A stretch of DNA of 64,000 nt from Sulfuracidifex tepidarius (GCF_008326425.1 NZ_AP018929.1:510875-574874); one strand, 5' to 3'; counted from the stretch's first letter, positions 1 through 9,676 are shown. Numbers and translations: made by a program. The notes: generated by a model from the sequence alone, not told the origin.

Positions 1-259
1 AGAAGTAGAGAAGATAGTCGTAGGTTCCCCTCTTTACAAGGCTATAGCGTCAAACTTCTCGAGCATAAGTACTTGGTTCAGCTTCAACGGGTTCTCCAAC
101 ATCAAACAGAATGGGAACGTTTACTATTCCTACTACAACTTCTTCTTTAGCAGTTCAGGTGAGGAAATGATATTCGACAGGTCTAACGGAGTTACAGTTT
201 TTCTAGCAACAAATGACATTAACTCAAATATAGCGGCTAAGTTTGCATCAATGGTCTAA
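1..259 (+). CDS. C-terminal end of a hypothetical protein (5' truncated by window edge)
   Basis: An open frame from base 2 ends with TAA at 257-259 and gives about 85 residues. The visible part is rich in Ser, Asn, Phe and Tyr and has no transmembrane stretch. I do not recognise the family. Composition is compatible with the end of an extracellular or surface-associated protein, but that is a guess. The start lies outside the window. Confidence 0.5.
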   Translation, partial: EVEKIVVGSPLYKAIASNFSSISTWFSFNGFSNIKQNGNVYYSYYNFFFSSSGEEMIFDRSNGVTVFLATNDINSNIAAKFASMV

Positions 260-1280
260 GAGATTTATTTTTTAAAAAATAGAAAGAGAGAAAAACACTT
301 TTCTCCTCAAACTCTCCCTGGTGGGAGTTCCATTCCTTCCTTTATTCTTTCTCTACTCCGTTGTATACCTCCGCTGAGAGGGACTTATCTAGTCCTCTAA
401 GTGAGGTAAATTAAAACTATTTACACACGAAAGTCGAATATATAAAAGGAGACTTGGATGAAAAGAGAACGCGTTAACTTTTATAGAACACGGAAAAACC
501 TTATGACATTTTCTAAAACCTGTTGACTCGCATCCTTCACGGAGATATAGAACATCAAGTGGGAATCCACGTATCAACGAAGAGAGGTTGAGAAACTGAG
601 AGCGATAAAAAGGGTTTTCTCTTCTCATCTCAGCTCTCTCAATGATATTCGCGATGGAGGAGTTTCCTAAGATTGCTTGAGATGAGGCAAGGTTCTGGAG
701 GTCTCCTGGATGTCACTCGTTAAGGTTATGTCACCTCGGTTTACCCGGCAATCTCCTTCCTTTGTCACGTTTTAGAGAGTGAAGAGGACCATTTCTCTCG
801 TCGCTCATCGATGTGGACGAGAACCTCAGGCCAGACCGATACACGAACATAATTTGGCAGCTGACGAAAAAATCATATCATTTTTCCTCCATGAAGTCTT
901 TTTACTCAGTTTACGATCTCTCATCTCGCTCGGATATCCCGGACTAAAGGTCCTTATACCCACAAAGATGAGAGAGGGTAACGTTATCACGAAAGCGTAG
1001 ACCAAAAGAAGGAAAACCATTTTCCCCGTCACCAACGTCTCCCCCATCAGGCGACAGTTACACCGTAACCACGCCTGACACGGACCCACATGTATCCTCA
1101 CACCTAGGTAGGAATAATGTCTCACCCACAGCACTATAAATCCTAAACAAGTCCCGCTCAAGGAGCGACGTGAACAAGGGAGGGAAAACCGTTTTTCCTC
1201 TCTCCACATCTTGGATCTCCTACTCAGACGTTATAGAAATAATAGAAATAAAGGACTAAAGAAAAAAGAAAAATGGAAAT
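260..1280. other. Gene-free stretch
   Basis: About 1 kb without a convincing gene. Short ORFs on both strands here are low quality and overlap each other. A T-rich tract directly follows the upstream stop and may end its transcription. Nothing else is recognised. Confidence 0.5.
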
Positions 1281-1290
1281 GCATAAAAAT
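1281..1290 (+). promoter_or_regulatory. Putative TATA box for the membrane/kinase gene set
   Basis: The stretch GCATAAAAAT lies about 25 bases before the GTG at 1312. That is the usual spacing for a leaderless archaeal transcript. Confidence 0.4.
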
Positions 1291-1311
1291 GAGAGATGAT
1301 TACAATTTCAT

Positions 1312-1713
1312 GTGGACAAGTATCTCTTTGCAGTTGGGATGACCCCTTTCTTACTGCTCTTCTTCTACTCCCTGGGTACGAGGGAGGTATTGGAGCCAAT
1401 AGTCATCTCATTGGCTTTGACAGGCTTCCTCTACACCCACACAAGGAAAGGGAAGTACAGGAGAAGTTATCTCTTCATAGTATTAGCTTTCTTCGCTCCT
1501 TTTCTCGACATTTACTCCCTCGGTGACCTGGGTTTCGTGGTGATCCTGTGGGCTATCGGCAGTTTAGGGGTGTGGGCTTTCTGTGAAAGTTCGCCCGACG
1601 ACGATAACGACGGAAGCTCAGCCATAGCTTTAGGAATAATCGTCAACGTGGTAGCCCTACTCATAGGTCTCGCAAACCCACCCCTCAGGTGTCAGAGGCG
1701 GACGAGTTCCTGA
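1312..1713 (+). CDS. Polytopic membrane protein, probable N-terminal part of a split membrane kinase
   Basis: A 133-residue ORF starts at a GTG placed about 25 bases after a TATA-like box. It has four or five hydrophobic segments, at about residues 7-20, 25-42, 50-66, 70-90 and 105-122, with an acidic loop (SPDDDND) before the last. The frame closes at 1713, just after the next ORF begins at 1689 in a different frame. The next two ORFs share one frame and are separated by a single TGA. The likeliest reading is that membrane region, beta-rich domain and kinase were once one protein, now broken by a frameshift near 1690 and a stop at 1995-1997. Independent genes with overlapping ends remain possible. 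Confidence 0.55.
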   Translation: MDKYLFAVGMTPFLLLFFYSLGTREVLEPIVISLALTGFLYTHTRKGKYRRSYLFIVLAFFAPFLDIYSLGDLGFVVILWAIGSLGVWAFCESSPDDDNDGSSAIALGIIVNVVALLIGLANPPLRCQRRTSS

Positions 1714-1997
1714 TAGACCCTTTCATGGTGTTATCGGCTTACTTAGCCAGGGATGACAAGGAGGACTGTCTGCCAAATTCTGTGTACCGTGTGTCAGCCT
1801 CCCCCACGAAACCGAGTTTGCATCCTAACGCCCACATCTACGTGTATGGACTGCCCGCTGGAGCTAAGGCAGTACTCTACGTTAACGGAAACCGTTACGA
1901 AACCGACTATCACCTAACGCTTTACGGCTCTTCCTTCGTGTGGACAGCCTTCGAAGTCCACTTCGGCGGAAAAGTCTGCGTTCCCGATCAGGGATGA
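1689..1997 (+). CDS. Small beta-rich domain protein, probable middle part of a split membrane kinase
   Basis: A 102-residue ORF with the segment IYVYGLPAGAKAVLYVNGNR, which resembles PEGA-type or Ig-like beta modules attached to archaeal and bacterial kinases. It overlaps the end of the membrane ORF and ends with TGA at 1995-1997. Two codons later the kinase ORF begins in the same frame, and conceptual read-through gives a smooth join (VCVPDQG, stop, GKMKSGDVVSVNY). I infer it is the linker domain of an originally continuous membrane-anchored kinase. The alternative is a short gene translationally coupled to the kinase. Domain assignment is by eye. Confidence 0.5.
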   Translation: MSEADEFLIDPFMVLSAYLARDDKEDCLPNSVYRVSASPTKPSLHPNAHIYVYGLPAGAKAVLYVNGNRYETDYHLTLYGSSFVWTAFEVHFGGKVCVPDQG

Positions 1998-2003
1998 GGG
2001 AAG

Positions 2004-3008
2004 ATGAAAAGCGGGGACGTGGTTAGCGTAAATTACCGGGAGAAGACTACCCAACCAACTCGACCTCATGTAGCCCTGCCGTCTTCATGGGTCGGAGGGA
2101 AGATCTCAGTCTACTCTATCAAATCAGTAATAGGCGAAGGGGGTAACGGATACGTCCTCTTGGGCAAGTACAACGGGAAGAAATACGCCATTAAGGTACT
2201 CAAGGTGAGGGAAGGACAGGGGACGGTATCTGTCACGTCATACTTCTCCGGTCTCTCCAAGGAGGCCGCGAACCTCATCGATTTATCCGAGTGGAGGGGT
2301 ATGGTAAAGATTTACGCCGTGAGTGTGGACAACGTTATAGACGAGATAATGAGGAGTAACGACTCTCTTTACCTCAGCGACCCTCCTAGGCTGATCATGG
2401 AATACATGGAGGGCGGAATTTTAGAGGGGGCGATCCTTAACGATACTCTCTTCTACTCTAACAAGTGGAATGACGCAGTGACACGTGTGGCGTCCCAAGT
2501 GGCTAACGCCTTACAATACGTCCACTCTCAAGGCTACGTACATCTGGACGTGAAACCGAATAACGTGTTCCTGCTCTCACCAGTGAGGACTGCAGAGGAA
2601 ATGGAGAAGGTTGAGGTCAAGCTAGGTGACTTGGGTAGCGCTACGCGAATAGGAAAGGACGTCGGACAGCTGACCTTAGAGTATGCAACTCCCGAACAGA
2701 TTGTAGAGACGGCTTCCCCCAAGATGGACGTCTTCTCCTTGGGTATGACGATTTACGTCTCCCTCACTAGGAGGGTCGACAGACCCGACACGGAACACAT
2801 GAGGAAGGCCTTCTCTCTTGCGTCGAAGGGTATGATGAAGGAAGCAAGGAGAGAGGTGGATGAAGCTAAGAGGTGTCTCTCGTCCTGGGAAGTCGGGAAT
2901 GGCGGGGTAGGGCTTCTAAGGGACCCTATGTTGAAAAGGATGTTGAGCCCAAACCCCTGGGATAGACCTTCCATGAAGGAGGTAACGGAATGGTTATCAA
3001 ATCTATGA
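2004..3008 (+). CDS. Eukaryotic-like Ser/Thr protein kinase
   Basis: The 334-residue protein carries a complete-looking Hanks-type kinase domain that would transfer ATP phosphate to Ser or Thr. Visible elements are the Gly-rich loop GEGGNGYVL (about residues 46-54), the VAIK-type lysine in YAIKVLKV, the catalytic loop HLDVKPNNVFL with Asp and Asn, and the metal-binding motif as GDLGSA (DLG in place of DFG). EYATPEQ stands in the APE position and MDVFSLGMT in subdomain IX. The ATG follows a GGGAAG sequence immediately after the upstream stop. It shares the same signatures and layout with the kinase at 16008-17912, so the two are paralogues. The protein as encoded here lacks its likely membrane part. 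Targets are unknown. Confidence 0.85.
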   Translation: MKSGDVVSVNYREKTTQPTRPHVALPSSWVGGKISVYSIKSVIGEGGNGYVLLGKYNGKKYAIKVLKVREGQGTVSVTSYFSGLSKEAANLIDLSEWRGMVKIYAVSVDNVIDEIMRSNDSLYLSDPPRLIMEYMEGGILEGAILNDTLFYSNKWNDAVTRVASQVANALQYVHSQGYVHLDVKPNNVFLLSPVRTAEEMEKVEVKLGDLGSATRIGKDVGQLTLEYATPEQIVETASPKMDVFSLGMTIYVSLTRRVDRPDTEHMRKAFSLASKGMMKEARREVDEAKRCLSSWEVGNGGVGLLRDPMLKRMLSPNPWDRPSMKEVTEWLSNL

Positions 3009-4301
3009 TGTGGTTTCACAGTAAATCCGGGAAACCTTCACACAACTTGGAAATGAAATTCTATCAAGGGGATTTGCATTTAAATTCAGATTATATCTGA
3101 AAAATTCAACTTCTCACATGAGAGATTCCTTAAAGACGAGTCCAATTTTGAGCCTGAGCTAAAAGAAAAGATAGGGATCACTTTCATAAAGTGTATTTAA
3201 TGTCAAGTAGATTATCTGCGAGGCGGTCGAAGCCACTTGGTCCCTCGTGTACTCAAGTCGCATGTGCTCTCCACATGATCGGGATTACATGTAACTTCCT
3301 CGATCTTTAGACCTTCAAAGACCGGGTTTTCTTACGGAGGTCTTCCTGTTTGTTGGGTTCGAGCTCATACACTTATATCAGAAGTCTTCACACGCAAAGT
3401 CTCTTCTCCTTCTCACATGAAGCAGTGTCTCATGAAAGTTTTAATTTTAATCCAATGATTGTGACGTCATTGACCAAAATTTAGGTGAGCTCGTAGTAGG
3501 TTAACAGTACATTCAAAGCGTTAGCTCTCGCGGAGTTTCTAAGGGACGACTCTTAGATCAAAAGTCAAAACTCTCAGTCGCTCTGGCTTCCACGTGCTTA
3601 CTTTCCAGAGGCCTAAGCTGTATTTCACATGTCAGGTTTTCCCCTCTTTTAATTATTGACTTGATCTACACTGTAACTTCCCGTCTTTGTAAAGTCAAGG
3701 AAAACCAATGGTATCACTTATACTTCATCAAGCGTTAGGGCAAGAAACGTTCAGTCTCGACGTCAAAGCTCACCGCGCTACATCACGTTACATGTTAGAC
3801 CATTATCTACCTTGGATATGAGCGTCTTTGTAGCCAACATTGAGGTCTCTGGTAGTGTAGATCTGAAACGTAGACCTTGTCTTTTAAGGCCTGACTGAGT
3901 ATAAATACAGTGTAATAATACATTTATTAAGATATAAATCTGATAAACTTTATATCTTCTGAACTTTCACCCTTTCACATCCGTGACTTCCCTGGGTTAC
4001 TTAGAGACATGAGGACTTTTACAGCCGCGGAAGGGAGCCTAACTGCACACAGATCATAACAGTAATCCGTCTCAGCAGTTTACCTATTCATTTTCAAATC
4101 ATTACATTTAACAAGTTTAAAAATAAAAGTCCTTATTTAATAAAAACTAATATTATCAAATATTTTAACCTATTAACACAACATTATCAGTACGTCATTA
4201 GTAGATATAGTTCAAATGCCAAGCTACCCGAACAGGAGAGGGAAACCAAGATGAGACAACTGTTGGGCTAGGAGGAGATAAAGAATGAGAGTTGTCACAT
4301 T
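3009..4301. other. Gene-free stretch upstream of CRISPR array 1
   Basis: About 1.3 kb with stops in all frames and no credible ORF. The last 250 bases become AT-rich (4090-4200) before the first repeat. No IS remnant was recognised. It may contain decayed genes too old to identify. Confidence 0.5.
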
Positions 4302-5366
4302 GTTTCAAACCCTCTAAGGATCACTACAAACGTTAGTCTTCTTTCAATTTTACACATTTTTACGAAGTGGTTTCAAACCCTCTAAGGATCACTACAAACC
4401 TATGGCTAGTGGAAACTTCTGAGCGTCTGAGTTGAGGTTTCAAACCCTCTAAGGATCACTACAAACTCCTTTGTGAAGGCGGGGTTGAACTTGTGTTCAG
4501 GGAGTTTCAAACCCTCTAAGGATCACTACAAACATCATTCGTAGACTGAATAGACTGACAGGATTTTAGGTTTCAAACCCTCTAAGGATCACTACAAACT
4601 CCTAACGAAGGCATGGCTTTGGCTTTCACGTATGAGTTTCAAACCCTCTAAGGATCACTACAAACAGATAGTACACCTCCTATACTTAACACACCGTCCG
4701 AGTTTCAAACCCTCTAAGGATCACTACAAACGATGTATCATGATAACCCTTATCCCGCTTTACACGGGTTTCAAACCCTCTAAGGATCACTACAAACGCA
4801 GGTGAGGAAAAATGACTTTCTTAGACCCTGATATGTTTCAAACCCTCTAAGGATCACTACAAACTGGATTGTGAAAGAAGATGTTCTTCATACATAGGGC
4901 TAGTTTCAAACCCTCTAAGGATCACTACAAACCTTTTGAAACTACCCAAATGATGAATCCTGTATTGGTGTTTCAAACCCTCTAAGGATCACTACAAACT
5001 TCTTAGGAAAACTCATGAAAAAGCTCAGCCTACATAGTTTCAAACCCTCTAAGGATCACTACAAACACAAGGGCACTTCCTAGAGAGGATAGTATGCTCA
5101 TAGTTTCAAACCCTCTAAGGATCACTACAAACCGGTTTTGTCTAGTGTGTATTCCATATTGAACGACTAGTTTCAAACCCTCTAAGGATCACTACAAACT
5201 TAACCAAGGAAGATCACTTTCTATGTTTACCCAAAGGTTTCAAACCCTCTAAGGATCACTACAAACGACTAGGACTTTGAGGTGCACTCATCTCAATAAA
5301 AGTTTCAAACCCTCTAAGGATCACTACAAACCATGAATGTACATGAAACACTGGCGTCCTCATGAT

Positions 5367-5700
5367 GTTTCAAACCCTCTAAGGATCACTACAAACATTT
5401 ATCAGGACATAGGGAAGTCATTCGCCCTGTCCTGTTTCAAACCCTCTAAGGATCACTACAAACTTGTCTTAACGATGAGGAATCCTTATCACCTACTTTT
5501 AGTTTCAAACCCTCTAAGGATCACTACAAACTAAGTAGAACATTGTATCTTGAGGTGTTACTAGCTCGGGTTTCAAACCCTCTAAGGATCACTACAAACA
5601 GAAAGAAGGGGTATTCATAGAGCCGAGACCGTTGTTTCAAACCCTCTAAGGATCACTACAAACTCGCAGGGCTAGTAGCTTACATGCTTAGTCCTGATTA
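5367..5700. repeat. Spacer block A, copy 1 (five repeat-spacer units)
   Basis: Five consecutive units whose spacers begin ATTTATCAGG, TTGTCTTAAC, TAAGTAGAAC, AGAAAGAAGG and TCGCAGGGCT. The same five, in the same order, recur exactly 1340 bases downstream at 6707-7040. Confidence 0.95.
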
Positions 5701-5966
5701 GTTTCAAACCCTCTAAGGATCACTACAAACCATTCTTCATATTTCGGTTGAACTTTGCCCTCTTTGTTTCAAACCCTCTAAGGATCACTACAAACTCATC
5801 ACAGGAGGAGGTGCATGCTCATGCTCACCTGTAGTTTCAAACCCTCTAAGGATCACTACAAACCCTGCAGGAAGTCGAAGCCAAAGATAGGGGACTCCTG
5901 GTTTCAAACCCTCTAAGGATCACTACAAACAGCATACCATTCTATGTTCTGATTGTTATGTGAAAG

Positions 5967-6640
5967 GTTTCAAACCCTCTAAGGATCACTACAAACCAGT
6001 TTTCGAACTCACCTTTTCACCTTGTGATGAACAGGTTTCAAACCCTCTAAGGATCACTACAAACTTAACCGGAGGGTTCGTGTCCGCAGTCGGACACGAA
6101 TGTTTCAAACCCTCTAAGGATCACTACAAACCCCGTAACAGCTTATCCTTCTTCTGGTACTAGTACTACGTTTCAAACCCTCTAAGGATCACTACAAACA
6201 AGATAAACTCGATGAAATGGAAGATATGGAATTAATGTTTCAAACCCTCTAAGGATCACTACAAACCAGGAACTGTAGATACTAACATCACCAACTCCAT
6301 CATGTTTCAAACCCTCTAAGGATCACTACAAACCAGTTTTCGAACTCACCTTTTCACCTTGTGATGAACAGGTTTCAAACCCTCTAAGGATCACTACAAA
6401 CTTAACCGGAGGGTTCGTGTCCGCAGTCGGACACGAATGTTTCAAACCCTCTAAGGATCACTACAAACCCCGTAACAGCTTATCCTTCTTCTGGTACTAG
6501 TACTACGTTTCAAACCCTCTAAGGATCACTACAAACAAGATAAACTCGATGAAATGGAAGATATGGAATTAATGTTTCAAACCCTCTAAGGATCACTACA
6601 AACCAGGAACTGTAGATACTAACATCACCAACTCCATCAT
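5967..6640. repeat. Spacer block B, tandem duplication of five units
   Basis: Units at 5967-6303 are repeated at 6304-6640 with a constant 337-base offset. The spacers begin CAGTTTTCGA, TTAACCGGAG, CCCGTAACAG, AAGATAAACT and CAGGAACTGT in both copies. This is a head-to-tail duplication most simply explained by recombination between repeats. Confidence 0.95.
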
Positions 6641-6706
6641 GTTTCAAACCCTCTAAGGATCACTACAAACTAATCAGCTTTGCTACTGAATTGCCGAGCG
6701 GTGGGG

Positions 6707-7040
6707 GTTTCAAACCCTCTAAGGATCACTACAAACATTTATCAGGACATAGGGAAGTCATTCGCCCTGTCCTGTTTCAAACCCTCTAAGGATCACTACA
6801 AACTTGTCTTAACGATGAGGAATCCTTATCACCTACTTTTAGTTTCAAACCCTCTAAGGATCACTACAAACTAAGTAGAACATTGTATCTTGAGGTGTTA
6901 CTAGCTCGGGTTTCAAACCCTCTAAGGATCACTACAAACAGAAAGAAGGGGTATTCATAGAGCCGAGACCGTTGTTTCAAACCCTCTAAGGATCACTACA
7001 AACTCGCAGGGCTAGTAGCTTACATGCTTAGTCCTGATTA
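6707..7040. repeat. Spacer block A, copy 2
   Basis: Second copy of the five-unit block at 5367-5700. One unrelated spacer (beginning TAATCAGCTT) separates it from block B. The spacers after this copy differ from those after copy 1. Confidence 0.95.
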
Positions 7041-7614
7041 GTTTCAAACCCTCTAAGGATCACTACAAACCTATATACTCTTTTCTATCCACCTGTTTAG
7101 GGTTACTGTTTCAAACCCTCTAAGGATCACTACAAACAATTTTGAAAAACGTCTTCTGTATGTCTGTGTACCAGGTTTCAAACCCTCTAAGGATCACTAC
7201 AAACAGGTGTCTAAAGTCCCGATACCGCTAGGCATGACATAGTTTCAAACCCTCTAAGGATCACTACAAACGGAATCGGCTTAGCTGTAGGAGCAGGGGC
7301 ATACTACTAGTTTCAAACCCTCTAAGGATCACTACAAACCCACTCATTCCAATTACTGTATATTTGTACTCTTGTTGTTTCAAACCCTCTAAGGATCACT
7401 ACAAACTAGGAGATGTGTTAGGAGATGTAGCAGACGGGCTAAGAGTTTCAAACCCTCTAAGGATCACTACAAACAAGAGAGAGAGACAATCCTCTCTTTT
7501 GTCTTGTCATTGTGTTTCAAACCCTCTAAGGATCACTACAAACATCTTTAACATAGATACCAGCCTCGGTAAACATATCGTTTGGTTTCAAACCCTCTAA
7601 GGATCACTACAAAC

Positions 7615-7790
7615 CCTGCTTAATTCTATGTAAAAACTCCCTAAAAAACGTTACTCTGAATTCGGCAGTGAAGTCGCACCATCAACTTCCCTTTCACTGC
7701 CGAGGGAGTTTTACGTGAAAAATAATATGTTTTGAAAAACATATTTCGTTCTCCCTTTCACTGCCGAATTTTTGACTTCCTTCTACTATC
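7615..7790 (-). promoter_or_regulatory. Putative leader of array 1 with palindromic elements
   Basis: Noncoding flank between the last repeat and cas4. It contains TTCGGCAGTGAAG (7661-7673) and two inverted copies of its core, each inside CCCTTTCACTGCCGA (7689-7703 and 7753-7767). A second inverted pair, AAAACTCCCT (7633-7642) and AGGGAGTTTT (7702-7711), encloses the first pair. The arms could form a long imperfect hairpin or bind a dimeric regulator. The position suits a leader driving leftward crRNA synthesis and a divergent control region for cas4. Confidence 0.5.
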
Positions 7791-7792
7791 TG

Positions 7793-7802
7793 AAAATTTT
7801 TA
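7793..7802 (+). promoter_or_regulatory. Putative TATA box for cas4
   Basis: The stretch ATTTTTAAAC lies about 28 bases before the ATG at 7826, supporting a leaderless transcript from that start instead of the longer in-frame ATG at 7772. Confidence 0.45.
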
Positions 7803-7825
7803 AACACAGAAATCAACTATTCTTT

Positions 7826-8320
7826 ATGTCGATTTACCTGAGACCGGACGTTGTGATCACGGGTACCTTGATCTGGTACTCAAAGGTTTGCCCCCGTGAA
7901 GTCTGGTACATGGCTAGACACGTCACTCCATTCGAGGGACATTCGAAGTTAGAGAAGGGCAGAGCGATACATCAGATATATGGAGACGAACTACCGATCT
8001 CCCTAGATGGAATGAAGATAGACGCGTTTAGGAAGGAGGACAGGACTGTAGTTGAGATCAAGTCATCCTCGAGACATGTGGAGTCAGCAATGGCACAAAC
8101 TAACTATTACCTCTACAGACTGAAGGAAGTGGGACTCGAGTGCGAAGGAGAAGTCTACGTCCCAAAAAAGGACGAGAGGATCAGGGTGACCCTCGACGAG
8201 GAGAAGGTTAAAAAAGACATGGAGGAGGTTAGGAGGATAGTAGAGTCCGGCTCTCCCCCTCCCAGGGTCAGGATCAAGTTCTGCAGGAGGTGTGCTTATA
8301 AGGACTTGTGCTGGGGGTAA
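7826..8320 (+). CDS. cas4: CRISPR-associated nuclease Cas4
   Basis: The 164-residue protein matches the short Cas4 form. It opens with a region like GTLIWYSKVCPREVWYMARH containing the first cluster Cys, has a RecB-type nuclease core (KIDAFRKEDRTVVEIKSS, with the Asp and the Glu-x-Lys) and ends with CRRCAYKDLCWG, supplying three more Cys for a 4Fe-4S cluster. Cas4 trims prespacers and helps choose PAM and orientation with Cas1 and Cas2. I chose the ATG at 7826 because the family starts there and a TATA-like box sits at the right distance. The gene faces away from the array, with the leader between. cas1 follows after 1.35 kb containing a dead transposase. Confidence 0.92.
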   Translation: MSIYLRPDVVITGTLIWYSKVCPREVWYMARHVTPFEGHSKLEKGRAIHQIYGDELPISLDGMKIDAFRKEDRTVVEIKSSSRHVESAMAQTNYYLYRLKEVGLECEGEVYVPKKDERIRVTLDEEKVKKDMEEVRRIVESGSPPPRVRIKFCRRCAYKDLCWG

Positions 8321-8499
8321 ACGTGTACATGATCAGAGAGAACTCATTTAGATAGGGCGATTTTCCTTCTGTGTCCAGACTGGTGTGATCTATGAAATAG
8401 TTCAAACGTTATTAACTCACTACTCTTTTGCTTTGTGTGTCTCTTGAATATATTTCAGCAGAAAGATACAGCAAAAATAAATCTTGTCAGAGTAGTACG

Positions 8500-9055
8500 C
8501 CTTACCTCCGTAGGACTTGTCCACCTCCTTGCCCTCCCCTCGTCCCTTCACTGTGTTCACTGCTGATTCCACCTAGTTGGTCGTGACCTCAGCGCTCACC
8601 ACCTTGAACTCGTCCTCCTCCACCATGACCTTGAGGAAGTGGGAGTCTCCCTCCTCTCCTTCCCCTTACTACCACCTACTGTCCCCCCGTCGTAGTGCCC
8701 ACCACCGTACCGTCAGCTACCACCTCGAGCTCGTCGCTCGCCTCGGGGAAGTCCACGTCTATGTCCCTCACCCTCCCCCATATGGTGAAGTAGTCCAAAC
8801 TCGTGGGGATCACGTTCATTTCGGCGAGGGCGCTCAACACCCCCTATATGGCCTTGTAAGAAGAGGTGTAAGAAAGCCAGGAAGTCAGTGAACTCTGGGT
8901 GCTTTGTAGCTCTCCCTCGCGTACCCGTCATCTCCTGGAGCAACTCCCACCACTGTTCGAAGACGTAAAAGGAAACGTCACCTAGTACCTCGTCACCACG
9001 TCCTCATCGTACTTGCTCCAGTCTTGGTGTGCTTCCTCTTCTTTTTCTTTTCCAT
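8500..9055 (-). pseudogene. Decayed transposase, IS5-like
   Basis: On the minus strand fragments in shifting frames spell an N-terminal transposase region: DWSKYDEDVVTRY, then FPFYVFEQWWELLQEM, FTDFLAFLH, SLDYFTIWGRVRDIDVDFPE, ELEVVADGT and VSAEVTTN. The order matches crenarchaeal IS5-type DDE transposases, and related debris occurs at about 21.5, 55.4 and 57.2 kb. Stops and frameshifts rule out function. The family name is by pattern and tentative. It separates cas4 from cas1. Confidence 0.65.
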
Positions 9056-9647
9056 GAGTAATACCCAGCATATTCACTCAAAAACTTTTGTATAATTCTG
9101 GAGAGACCCACAAAGGACTACTCTTTTCAGTAATTTGAAAACGTTTCAGATCCTTTGACATTGAATCTAAAAATACACTAAATACTAAATAGAGAGGATA
9201 TTTAAAATAACTTTTCACATAAGTCGTGATAAGAACTGAAGCGGTGCATGAGGCATTCTTGAGCTGTTCTGCGAATTACTTAAAACCCTGAACGTCATAA
9301 ATGTAAGTTCTTTAGTTATCATATTTCTCAATCGTCAAATTAAAGGAAGTCCTACTTTTGGGCACTGACCTCTTAACGAGGATCTTTCGAATTGTTGTCA
9401 AGTAAAGAGATTTTTAGCCTCGATCCAAGGGTATGAGCTCCCCAGCTCCGAACCATTTGTTAAGCTAACGAAGTTCCCATGCGTGTCGTTACATGAATTG
9501 AACAGCCCGCAATTCCTTTTCCCTCTAGGCTTTTGAACATAGTGTGAAAAATACAAGCCTTAACGCTCAAGGGCAAAGTACCCTCCACTTAACGAAGAAA
9601 TTTAGCGATACAAGAAGAGTACGAGGAAAAAGGTGAGAGAGAAAGGA
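9056..9647. other. Intergenic stretch before cas1
   Basis: No gene seen. AT-rich around 9120-9220. The last bases carry the cas1 promoter. Confidence 0.5.
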
Positions 9648-9656
9648 TTTAAATTA
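9648..9656 (+). promoter_or_regulatory. Putative TATA box for cas1
   Basis: TTTAAATTA is centred 25 bases before the ATG at 9677, which favours that codon over the ATG at 9671 as start of a leaderless message. Confidence 0.45.
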
Positions 9657-9676
9657 TTAAGCTACATTAAATGCTA

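Larger units (their letters stand above)
4302..7614 (-). CRISPR. CRISPR array 1: 50 copies of a 30-bp repeat, 49 spacers
   Basis: The repeat begins GTTTCAAACC on the plus strand and ends CACTACAAAC. I located 50 copies, the first at 4302-4331 and the last at 7585-7614, and saw no variant copy. Spacers are 34-39 bases. Read on the minus strand the repeat ends TTTGAAAC, which resembles the usual 5' handle of processed crRNA, and a structured AT-rich flank adjoins the right end. I therefore infer transcription leftward from a leader at about 7615-7800. Ten spacers are copies of others (blocks A and B), leaving about 39 distinct ones. The array sits directly beside cas4 and upstream of the I-B-like cas genes, so it is probably their array. 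Confidence 0.97.

Noticed and set aside
826-1209. 127-codon minus-strand ORF
   Set aside because: No domain, odd composition and no promoter-like sequence. It overlaps another ORF of equal quality.
5337-7600. Plus-strand ORFs running through CRISPR array 1 (repeated FKPSKDHYK or VSNPLRITTN)
   Set aside because: They are translations of the CRISPR repeat itself.
7615-7790. Idea that the palindromes are a transcription terminator for array 1 read rightward
   Set aside because: The repeat handle orientation points to leftward transcription, so a leader or operator role is favoured, though not proven.
8577-8891. 104-codon plus-strand ORF between cas4 and cas1
   Set aside because: Antisense to a recognisable transposase remnant.
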